Positions 27,716 through 34,079 of a stretch of 64,000 nt of DNA are shown piece after piece. The position numbers and the translations under genes were made by a program. How positions within the stretch are numbered: the first letter of the stretch is position 1; each line of letters starts with the position of its first letter. The notes under the pieces are model-generated. The model made no database searches. It was given only the letters and a program-made list of their open reading frames with translations, and had not been told where the DNA came from. The stretch is from Dethiosulfovibrio faecalis (GTDB taxonomy: Bacteria > Synergistota > Synergistia > Synergistales > Dethiosulfovibrionaceae): the NCBI RefSeq assembly GCF_021568795.1, contig NZ_JAKGUE010000003.1, forward strand, positions 124,001-188,000, in the 5' to 3' direction.

Positions 27716-27730
27716 GTTTCCCGGGAAACA
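27715..27730. other. parS/NBS hybrid palindrome after trkH
   Basis: Perfect palindrome TGTTTCCCGGGAAACA, the same 16 bases as at 15655-15670, lying in the intergenic gap between convergent trkH and the Sel1 gene, directly beside the terminator. Confidence 0.75.
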
Positions 27731-27748
27731 TCCCGGTTTTTTAGGAAA

Positions 27749-28129
27749 CTACAGGCTGTTGAGCCCCATCTCCGATATCGATCTGGCCGCACCTATGCAG
27801 CCGTTTCTCTTCGCTGTCTCCAGCCAATGCTCCGCCTTATCCTTTTGCCCCATTTTGGCGTAGAGAGAGGCCAGACTCATCTGAGCGGTAGCGTTGCCCT
27901 GATAGGCCGATAGGCTCAGCCACTTGAGAGCCTGATCCCTGTCGGCGGTGACCAGATAACCGGCGGAATAGGCCTCTCCAAGTACCCTCTGAGCCTCCGA
28001 ATCTCCCTGTTTCGCAAGTTTATGGATCGACTGAAACTCTCGGGAGTCCACCGCACCTACCCAGCCTGGGGCTATAGCACAGAGAGAGAACAACGCGAAT
28101 ATCAAAAACATAGCCTTGAACATATTCAC
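27749..28129 (-). CDS. Secreted Sel1-repeat protein
   Basis: About 126 residues. N-terminal signal peptide (AMFLIFALFSLCAIAPGWVG, cleavage near residue 26-30), then two to three Sel1-like helical repeats: KQGDSEAQRVLGEAYSAGYL and YQGNATAQMSLASLYAKMGQ. Such repeats bind peptides or proteins in the periplasm. The start is uncertain: GTG 28129 has AGAGG eight bases upstream, while ATG 28123 is six bases further. It stands alone, convergent with trkH. Confidence 0.75.
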   Translation of the reverse strand: MNMFKAMFLIFALFSLCAIAPGWVGAVDSREFQSIHKLAKQGDSEAQRVLGEAYSAGYLVTADRDQALKWLSLSAYQGNATAQMSLASLYAKMGQKDKAEHWLETAKRNGCIGAARSISEMGLNSL

Positions 28130-28249
28130 AGAAAACACCTCTTTTGGAGACGTATTTAGGATCTTTTACAGCTCGGATTATACATCTCCTTTTGGCGAAT
28201 GCAATAGAAAGAGAAAAAGAAAGATAAGTGAAACTCGTTTTGTTTGATT

Positions 28250-28423
28250 TTATGTTTTTCTATTGTTCAATCCTATTCCGTCTCTACGTTTAAGTTCCTC
28301 CCTCACTGTTTCGGTTAGAGCCATGGAGGCCTGATCTGTTCGGCCGGATATTTCGTCCAGAAGGTAGAGAAGGTCGGTGGAGCCTATCTTTCTAAGGGAA
28401 ATCCCCTCGTTGTCGTGTGTCAT
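28250..28423 (-). CDS. Small 57-residue protein of unknown function
   Basis: A short frame from the ATG at 28423, with a very strong AAAGGAGGTCTCGAAGCA leader, encodes 57 residues: acidic-basic, predicted two helices (RKIGSTDLLYLLDEISGR and SMALTETVREELKRRDG). No membrane segment or known motif is visible. It is divergent from the nitroreductase at 28475 with 51 bases between the start codons, so the two may share control. Supported only by frame, ribosome site and length. Confidence 0.6.
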   Translation of the reverse strand: MTHDNEGISLRKIGSTDLLYLLDEISGRTDQASMALTETVREELKRRDGIGLNNRKT

Positions 28424-28474
28424 TGCTTCGAGACCTCCTTTCCTGGAAAATGATATCGAAAGGACGTGATATTC

Positions 28475-29005
28475 ATGAATATGCTTAAAGTGATGCTGTC
28501 TCGCAGAAGCGTCAGGGCTTTCGACAGGGATAAGCCGGTCGAAAGCTGGAAGAAGGATGCGGTGATAGCAGCCGCAACCTCGGCACCCAGCGCGAAAAAT
28601 TTGAGGCCCTTCAGGTTCCTGGTGCTGGACGACAGGGAGATACTGGACGATCTCGGAAACGTCCTGTCTCAGGGCAAGCCCTTCAAGGAGTGCGATTTCG
28701 CCGTGGCGGTCTGTGCCGATCTGTCCGATTATCCCGATGGAAGCCTGGGATGGCTGGAGGACTGCTCCGCAGCCCTGGAAAACATGCTTATAGAGGCCAC
28801 CTCGCTCGATCTCGCTTCCTTCTGGTTCGGGGTCTATAGAAGGGATCCCAAGGAAGGACAGGTCCGGTCGGTTCTGGAGGTTCCCTCCCATGTGGAGGTC
28901 CAGGGAATAGGGGTCTTCGGCTACGGTGCCGAGTCCGTTCCGGCCAGAGAGGGAGTCGACAGCTCCGTGGTCAGATACGGCAGATGGGGAGACTTCAAGG
29001 CCTGA
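28475..29005 (+). CDS. Nitroreductase family protein
   Basis: 176 residues. Family marks: LSRRSVRAFDRDKPV near the start (FMN phosphate contact), ATSAPSAKNLRPFRFLVLDD, a middle helix LIEATSLDLASFWFGVYRRD and the late GYGAESVPAREGVDSS. Such enzymes use FMN and NAD(P)H to reduce nitro groups, quinones or similar small molecules. Start ATG 28475 is ten bases after AAGGA; GTG 28466 is possible. It is followed by the hairpin element at 29054. Confidence 0.85.
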   Translation: MNMLKVMLSRRSVRAFDRDKPVESWKKDAVIAAATSAPSAKNLRPFRFLVLDDREILDDLGNVLSQGKPFKECDFAVAVCADLSDYPDGSLGWLEDCSAALENMLIEATSLDLASFWFGVYRRDPKEGQVRSVLEVPSHVEVQGIGVFGYGAESVPAREGVDSSVVRYGRWGDFKA

Positions 29006-29053
29006 TTTTTGGGAAATACAGGGCGACGAAGATCTTGATCTTATTTGACTAAA

Positions 29054-29301
29054 GGCATCTATAAAAAAACACTCCTCGGAGAGGTCGTTTCGGCAGAGCC
29101 CGTTCGAGCCCGTATTCCCGACCGGCCGTCGTGTAGTACGGATGGGGCGACAGGACGTCGCCCCAAGCCGAGGGGGCACAGGACGTGCCCTCCGAGGCGA
29201 TTCGTACGAAACAGGCAGGTCGGGAATACGTTCGGGCGAGACAGGGCGGAGCCGAAATGACCTCTCCGAGGAAACTCGGAAGTGCGTTTTTAGAGGTGTC
29301 C
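29054..29301. mobile_element. MITE-like hairpin element with inner tandem stem-loops
   Basis: 248 bases whose two ends are inverted copies. The left end begins GGCATCTATAAAA and contains CCTCGGAGAGGTCGTTTCGG, then CGTATTCCCGACC at 29111-29123; the right end in reverse complement has GGACACCTCTAAAA, CCTCGGAGAGGTCATTTCGG and the same CGTATTCCCGACC. It is flanked by TAAA on both sides (29050-29053 and 29302-29305), a possible target duplication. The centre has two stem-loops with the same AGGAC loop (29144-29164 and 29172-29192). No transposase or coding frame is visible. It may be a non-autonomous transposon or a structured RNA. This also fills the gap 29006-29321. Confidence 0.65.
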
Positions 29302-29341
29302 TAAAAAGGGATGGGAGGACCTCAAAGGCTCTCCCATCCCT
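29302..29341 (-). terminator. Terminator of the lysR-parAB-yigZ run, overlapping yigZ stop
   Basis: 11-base perfect arms (AGGGATGGGAG at 29307-29317 and its complement at 29331-29341). On the minus strand the stem is followed by five T. The yigZ stop codon lies in the loop. Confidence 0.75.
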
Positions 29342-29948
29342 CTATTATCCCTCTGAGTCTGAGGTCCTCCATGGTCTCTTCCGCCCTACCCAGCAGGGAG
29401 ATGGGGATTTCCACCTTTACCGAGACCTTCTCCCCGAAGGACGGCGCCACGTTTTCCTCCGGTATTCCCAGAGCTGTCAGATGGTGGAGACAGTCTCCGT
29501 AGCCCTCGTATCCGACGGTGAAACCTAGAGGTTCGGTGACGGTCCTCTCCTCTCTGGGACAGGTCTCCAGAACTCCCTGAGCGGAGGCGGAGTAGGCGTC
29601 TATCAGTCCTCTGACCCCCAGCTTCACCCCGCCGAAATATCTGGTCACCACTATGGCCAGATCGTAGAGGTCCGCCTTTACTACCGCCCCCAGTATAGGA
29701 CGTCCAGCCGACCCCGAGGGTTCGCCGTCGTCGGAGCAATGTTCCGTCGTTTTTGGAAATCCGACCCTGTAGGCCCAGCAGTTATGTCTCGCGTCGGAGT
29801 ACTTCTTCGATATAGACTCTATGGCCTCCTTGGCTTCCTCCACCGTATCGGCCGGCACCGCCGTAGCTATGAACTCCGATCTCCTCTCCTTCAGGGAGAA
29901 CCGTCCTTCCTTTATTATCCTGACGTATCTGTCCTCTAATCGGGCCAT
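29322..29948 (-). CDS. yigZ: YigZ/IMPACT family protein
   Basis: 208 residues from the ATG at 29948 (AAGAAGC upstream). The IMPACT N-terminal domain has DARHNCWAYRVG, DDGEPSGSAGRPILG and VVTRYFGGVKLGVRGLIDAY, all hallmarks of YigZ; a DUF1949-like C-terminal domain begins near residue 140. The precise role is uncertain, proposed as a regulator of protein synthesis or a peptide-processing factor. It overlaps the HIT gene by 13 bases and ends within the terminator hairpin. Confidence 0.9.
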   Translation of the reverse strand: MARLEDRYVRIIKEGRFSLKERRSEFIATAVPADTVEEAKEAIESISKKYSDARHNCWAYRVGFPKTTEHCSDDGEPSGSAGRPILGAVVKADLYDLAIVVTRYFGGVKLGVRGLIDAYSASAQGVLETCPREERTVTEPLGFTVGYEGYGDCLHHLTALGIPEENVAPSFGEKVSVKVEIPISLLGRAEETMEDLRLRGIIEGWESL

Positions 29949-30418
29949 GCTTCTTTGAATATCCTGTATGTCTCCTCCAGCGATTGGGGGACCACCCTTA
30001 CGTCTCCCATCACCGGCATGAAGTTGGTGTCCCCGTTCCACCTCGGAACCACGTGCATATGTACGTGATCGGCGACCCCCGCACCGGCTACCTTGCCTAT
30101 GTTTATGCCCAGGTTGAATCCCTCGGGGTTCATCGTCCTCTTTATCACGTCCATGGAGGTGGAGGTAAGACGGTGCATCTCCGCCACCTCCATGGGGTCC
30201 AGGGATCCGTATTCGGAGGTATGCCTGTACGGGACCACCATTAAATGCCCAGAGTTGTATGGGTATCTGTTAAGTATGACGAAGCAGCTTTCCCCTCTAA
30301 AGAGGATAAGGTTCTCCTCGTCGTCTTCCTGTGCCGGAAAAACGCAGAATATACATCCCGAGGGTTTTTCTCCGCTCTGGATATAGGCGGCACGCCAGGG
30401 TGCGAATATCTTCTTCAT
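29936..30418 (-). CDS. HIT family hydrolase
   Basis: 160 residues. N-terminal GCIFCVFPAQ pair of cysteines (zinc-like), NRYPYNSGHLMVVPYRHTSE and the histidine triad HVHMHVVPRWNGDTNF. These features match the diadenosine polyphosphate hydrolase/phosphorylase branch of the HIT family. Ribosome site AGGAGG before the ATG. It lies in the parAB run between atpZ and yigZ. Confidence 0.9.
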   Translation of the reverse strand: MKKIFAPWRAAYIQSGEKPSGCIFCVFPAQEDDEENLILFRGESCFVILNRYPYNSGHLMVVPYRHTSEYGSLDPMEVAEMHRLTSTSMDVIKRTMNPEGFNLGINIGKVAGAGVADHVHMHVVPRWNGDTNFMPVMGDVRVVPQSLEETYRIFKEAWPD

Positions 30419-30442
30419 AATAGTAGGTCCTCCTGATCGCCG

Positions 30443-30462
30443 GATATTTCCCGGGAAATATC
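30443..30462. other. NBS-like palindrome between atpZ and HIT
   Basis: Perfect 20-base palindrome GATATTTCCCGGGAAATATC. The central 16 bases TATTTCCCGGGAAATA (30445-30460) equal the Noc-binding site of Bacillus subtilis as I remember it. It lies upstream of the HIT gene and just past the stop of the atpZ-like gene. Confidence 0.8.
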
Positions 30463-30698
30463 TAGCCCTTTTTCCCGTCTCTCTTGTTCAGTACATCCCT
30501 TACGCCGTAGATCCCGTGGAGGATGCCGACAAAGGTCCCCCCGATCGTGCAGGCGGACAGAGTCCAGTCGGGGTAGCCCTGTCTCAGTAGATATCTCCCC
30601 AAATAGAGGCCCATGAGCACGTATCCTCCGAACAACAACGCCAGAGAGACTATCTTGCCGAAGACGACCAGGTCGCTTAGGTCTATTTTCTGTCTCAT
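30462..30698 (-). CDS. AtpZ/AtpI-like small membrane protein
   Basis: 78 residues with two membrane helices (about 13-35 and 45-65): SLALLFGGYVLMGLYLGRYL and ACTIGGTFVGILHGIYGV. This pattern is that of AtpZ/AtpI-like proteins, some of which help assemble the F-type ATP synthase c-ring or bind divalent cations. No ATP synthase genes are nearby. Good AAAGGAGG site. It follows parB by 15 bases, within which the second NBS-like site sits. Confidence 0.75.
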   Translation of the reverse strand: MRQKIDLSDLVVFGKIVSLALLFGGYVLMGLYLGRYLLRQGYPDWTLSACTIGGTFVGILHGIYGVRDVLNKRDGKKG

Positions 30699-30712
30699 GG
30701 AGAAGGGCCTCC

Positions 30713-30732
30713 TTTATTTCCCGGGAAATAAA
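30713..30732. other. NBS-like palindrome in the 3' end of parB
   Basis: Perfect 20-base palindrome TTTATTTCCCGGGAAATAAA, centre TATTTCCCGGGAAATA (30715-30730), identical over 16 bases to the site at 30445-30460. It encodes the last residues LFPGK and the stop codon of parB, so the gene ends in its likely target. Confidence 0.85.
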
Positions 30733-31562
30733 CGGTCGCTTTCGCGGGAGAGTATATCGCCTATCCTCTCTATCTGGTCTCTGTTCAGTCCCGAGAGGAT
30801 GAGTTTCATCTTTCTTCCTCTTCCCGTCATGGATACCCCGACGTCGTGTCGAGAGAGGCTTTCTCCCCAGGAAGGGACTCTTTTTATCCGTTTTTCCTTG
30901 GGGAGGTCTTTAGTGGCTTCGGCGACCTTTTTTTCCAGTTCCCGAACGGTCCAGTCTTTTTCCGCCGCGGTGTCTCCCATCTTTATCATCGACTCGCTGG
31001 AGTCCAGGGACAGGAGCGCTCTCCCGTGTCTCTCCGATAGGGTGCCCTCGGATATCAGTCTCAATACCTCCGTCGGAAGTTTCAACAGTCTGAGCTTGTT
31101 CGCCACCGCCGGACGGCTCCAACCCACCTTCTCCGCCAGATTGTCCTGAGACAGGGAGAAACGATCCATCAGTTCCTTGAGGGACATGGCTACCTCGACC
31201 GGCGACAGATCCTCTCTCTGTACGTTCTCCACCAGGGAGACCTCCAGTATGGCTCCGTCGTCTCCGTCGAACATGTGAACCGGCACGTCCTTGATCCCGG
31301 CCTCTCTGGCGGCCCTCCATCGTCTTTCTCCTGCGACTATCATGTATCCGCCGTCTTTTTTCGTGACCAGCAGAGGTTGAAGGATGCCGTGTACCTTTAT
31401 GGAAGCGGCCAGTTCCCCTATGCCTTCTTCGTCGAAGTCCTTTCTCGGTTGATCCGGGTTGGGTTTGAGCTCCTTGACCGGGAGGGTCTTGGGTATCGAA
31501 GGGGTCACGTCCTTGGGGAGCAGGGCGTCCAGTCCCTTGCCTAAAGATCTTCTTTGAGCCAT
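30714..31562 (-). CDS. parB: Chromosome partitioning protein ParB
   Basis: 282 residues. N-terminal CTP-binding domain with the GERRWRAAREAG and ENVQREDLSPVE motifs, a helix-turn-helix region at about 145-175 (SLSQDNLAEKVGWSRPAVAN, then KLRLLKLP) and a C-terminal dimer domain. ParB binds centromere sites, slides on DNA as a CTP clamp and works with ParA. The recognition helix GWSRPAVAN differs from the common GKSRSHVAN, which could go with the NBS-like sites in this window. It overlaps parA by 22 bases. The final codons overlap an NBS-like palindrome. Confidence 0.95.
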   Translation of the reverse strand: MAQRRSLGKGLDALLPKDVTPSIPKTLPVKELKPNPDQPRKDFDEEGIGELAASIKVHGILQPLLVTKKDGGYMIVAGERRWRAAREAGIKDVPVHMFDGDDGAILEVSLVENVQREDLSPVEVAMSLKELMDRFSLSQDNLAEKVGWSRPAVANKLRLLKLPTEVLRLISEGTLSERHGRALLSLDSSESMIKMGDTAAEKDWTVRELEKKVAEATKDLPKEKRIKRVPSWGESLSRHDVGVSMTGRGRKMKLILSGLNRDQIERIGDILSRESDRLFPGK

Positions 31563-32314
31563 CGGCCTTCCACCTCTCTTGCCAGATCCCTGTAGGCCAG
31601 GGCTCCTTTGCAGTTTTCCTGATAGTAGCTTATGGGTTTGCCGTAACTGGGCGCCTCCGACAGGGTGACGTTTCGGGGTATCAGGGTCTCGAAAGCGGCA
31701 TTGCCGAATCCCTCCCTTACCTCAGTTACGACGTCGTTGGCCAATCTGGTCCTGCTGTCGAACATGGTAAGCACGACCCCGTCCATGTTGAGGTTTGGAT
31801 TCAGGTACTGTCTTACCAGGTCCACCGTCCTGGCCAGCTGGCCGACTCCCTCCAGGGCGTAGTACTCGCACTGAATGGGGATCAATAGCCGTTTTGCCGC
31901 GACCAGGGCGTTGACGGTAAGAAGCCCCAAGGACGGTGGGCAGTCCACTATGGCTATGTCGTAAAGGTCGTCCACCGTGGATAAAGCCCCCTTCAGCCTG
32001 GACTCCCTGCTTATGGCGGAGGAAAGCTCTACCTCCGCTCCGGCCAGGTTTATGTTGGCTGGGACCAGGGAGACCCCTTCCCATGGGGTCTCCACGACGA
32101 CGTCCTGTACCTCGGAGTCGTCGATAAGTATGTCGTAGAGGCTCTTGGGGGAGTCCCCCTTGTCGTGTCCCAATCCGCTGGAGCAGTTGCCCTGGGGATC
32201 GGTGTCAACCACCAGTACCCTATGTCCCAGCCTTCCCAGCTCCGCCGACAGGTTGACGCAACAGGTCGTTTTTCCTACTCCGCCTTTTTGGTTCGTCACG
32301 GCTATGGTGATCAT
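31541..32314 (-). CDS. parA: Chromosome partitioning ATPase ParA (Soj)
   Basis: 257 residues. Deviant Walker A KGGVGKTTCCVNLSA near residue 9, then VLVVDTDPQGNCSSGLG and DIAIVDCPPSLGLLTVNAL. ParA forms ATP-dependent dimers on DNA and moves ParB-parS complexes. The ATG at 32314 has GGGAGGCGAAGAG; the in-frame GTG at 32329 is less likely. It overlaps the 3' end of rsmG by four bases and the start of parB by 22. Confidence 0.97.
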   Translation of the reverse strand: MITIAVTNQKGGVGKTTCCVNLSAELGRLGHRVLVVDTDPQGNCSSGLGHDKGDSPKSLYDILIDDSEVQDVVVETPWEGVSLVPANINLAGAEVELSSAISRESRLKGALSTVDDLYDIAIVDCPPSLGLLTVNALVAAKRLLIPIQCEYYALEGVGQLARTVDLVRQYLNPNLNMDGVVLTMFDSRTRLANDVVTEVREGFGNAAFETLIPRNVTLSEAPSYGKPISYYQENCKGALAYRDLAREVEGRWLKEDL

Positions 32315-33027
32315 CTCTTCGCCTCCCACCAGGGTTTTTTCTCCGCCTTGCCCGGCCGTCTAGGGTAGACCTCCGGACAGTGGGATTTCTTTCGGAACGC
32401 CAACAGGAATCCCTGACGTTCTCCGTTTACGTAGTCGAATATCCTGGGATAGTCCAGCCCCAAAAGATCCCACCGTCCCTTTATCTTTGCCAGCTCCTCC
32501 CGATATCCCGGACCTTTTATGGACAGAGCGGTGCCCCCTAACTTCACGAGGGGGGAGAGGTACTCTGCCACTATGCCGGCCTCGCTGACCCCTCTTGCCG
32601 CCGCCATGTCGTATACCTCCCTTTCCTCCAGGGCCAGCTGTTCCGACCGTCCCCATATGACCGAGACGTTCTCTACCTCCAACTCGGATACTATTGACTC
32701 CAGAGCTCCGGTTTTCTTGCTCTGGCTGTCCAGAAGGGTTATCTCCAGGTCGGGGCGGCATATTGCCCAGGCGAGCCCCGGAAGCCCGCCTCCCGTTCCC
32801 ACGTCGACGACCCTGCCGGAATGGGGCAGGAGCTCCAGTGCGAAAAGGGAGTCTCTGACGTGGTCCTTCCAAATGGTATCCTCGTCCTTGGGGCCCGTTA
32901 GCCTGACCTTGTCGGAGGACCATCGAGCCAGGATTTCCGAATAGACCCTGAGTTTCGTCTCGATATTCTCGTCCAGAGGGGGGATTTCCACCGTTACGTG
33001 AACCTGATCCGACGTGCAGTAATTCAT
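32311..33027 (-). CDS. rsmG: 16S rRNA (guanine527-N7)-methyltransferase RsmG
   Basis: 238 residues from the ATG at 33027, which has GAGGG nearby; the longer frame to 33105 lies inside lysR. SAM motif DVGTGGGLPGLAWA near 75, then TLLDSQSKKTGALES and RGVSEAGIVAEYLSPL. It methylates G527 of 16S rRNA. The order rsmG-parA-parB is standard; a second ParB-like noc gene, present there in Bacillus, is absent in this window. Overlaps lysR by four bases (ATGA). Confidence 0.95.
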   Translation of the reverse strand: MNYCTSDQVHVTVEIPPLDENIETKLRVYSEILARWSSDKVRLTGPKDEDTIWKDHVRDSLFALELLPHSGRVVDVGTGGGLPGLAWAICRPDLEITLLDSQSKKTGALESIVSELEVENVSVIWGRSEQLALEEREVYDMAAARGVSEAGIVAEYLSPLVKLGGTALSIKGPGYREELAKIKGRWDLLGLDYPRIFDYVNGERQGFLLAFRKKSHCPEVYPRRPGKAEKKPWWEAKR

Positions 33028-33923
33028 AGCGCCGCCCTCTTTTCCAGTATTCTCCTGAAGGCCCAGCCGGCGAAACTCAACCCGGTAGACTGTCTGTAGA
33101 AACATACCACGTCTATTCTCTTCATCTCCAATCCTTCTATAGATAGGGATACCAGATCCCCTTTTCTCAGGTCCTCCGCAACCGTGCCGTGGTTTATGAA
33201 AGCGACTCCCACGCCGGCCTTGACGAAGGCCCTGGCCACGTCCCTGCTGTTGACGAAGGTGCCCCTGTGTTGTCCCACCCTCTGTTCCATCAGATACTCC
33301 TGTACGAAGGGACAGAGGGAGCAGTCCTTCTCGTAGAGTATAAGCTGTTCCTCGTTCAGGTGGGAGGGGGTCACCGACGGCAGAGTTGCGAGGGGATGGT
33401 CTTTCGACGCCACCAGGACTATATGGTCCTCTCCTATTGTGAAGGTCTTCAGGTCCTTGTCGTTGAAGGTCCTGGCGTTCCCCTCCAGTATGGCTATCTC
33501 TATCTCTCCTCTTCGGAGCATCTCCTGTATGTCCGGGTCGTTTCCGGTCTGTACAGTCATGGCCACGTCGGGATGCTCGTTTCTGAACGCCTCCACCAGA
33601 GAGGGAAGGACCATCGTCCCCACGTAGGTGGACACCCCGAGCTCCAGTTTACCGTATCTCATTGCCTGCATCTCCCTGAATTTTCCCGGGATGGAATCGG
33701 CTCTCTGGAGGACGTCCAGCGCCAGTGTGTAGAGGGCGTTCCCCTCGGGGGTGAGGGACAGGCTCCTTCCCCTCCTGTTGAAGAGGACGACGTCGTACTC
33801 TTTTTCCAGAGTCGCGATATGCTGGCTCACCGAGGGCTGAGACAGATATAGCCTTTCGGCTGTCCTGGTGAAGGATCCTTCCTCCACCAGGGTGCAGAAA
33901 GTCCTAAGTTGATGTAGCGACAT
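33024..33923 (-). CDS. LysR family transcriptional regulator
   Basis: 299 residues. Winged helix in the first 60 (FTRTAERLYLSQPSVSQHIATLEKEY) and an effector-binding domain of LysR type after residue 90. It is divergent from the M20-like gene at 34080 with a 156-base gap, and the island at 34-52 kb follows, so it is the best candidate regulator of that island; the effector could be a ureide, a D-amino acid or a hydantoin. It is also translationally coupled to rsmG, an unusual link. The gap contains an imperfect inverted repeat TCCTATA...TATAGGA (about 33955-34004) that could be its operator. Confidence 0.88.
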   Translation of the reverse strand: MSLHQLRTFCTLVEEGSFTRTAERLYLSQPSVSQHIATLEKEYDVVLFNRRGRSLSLTPEGNALYTLALDVLQRADSIPGKFREMQAMRYGKLELGVSTYVGTMVLPSLVEAFRNEHPDVAMTVQTGNDPDIQEMLRRGEIEIAILEGNARTFNDKDLKTFTIGEDHIVLVASKDHPLATLPSVTPSHLNEEQLILYEKDCSLCPFVQEYLMEQRVGQHRGTFVNSRDVARAFVKAGVGVAFINHGTVAEDLRKGDLVSLSIEGLEMKRIDVVCFYRQSTGLSFAGWAFRRILEKRAAL

Positions 33924-34079
33924 TGTCGTCCCTCCTCAGATGGAAATAGGTTCTTCCTATAATAATACTCCAATCTCGATCGGAACGCTTTATATATAGG
34001 ACAACCTGATGGATTGGATTATCTTTTCTTTATTGATACTGATAACGCTCGGTGTATCCTGTAAAAGGAGGTGATGTCC

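Noticed and set aside
28424-29179. Leftward frame upstream of the small gene at 28250
   Set aside because: This part is antisense to the nitroreductase; only the last 57 codons, after the strong ribosome site, are credible.
29144-29192. CRISPR-like repeat suggested by twin AGGAC hairpins
   Set aside because: Only two units with different stems and no spacers or cas genes; better explained as part of the hairpin element.
33681-33692. TTTTCCCGGGATGG in the lysR gene, a possible fifth NBS-like site
   Set aside because: Only the left half matches (TTTCCC), the right half is GGGATG rather than GGGAAA, so it is not a palindrome and is explained by coding sequence.
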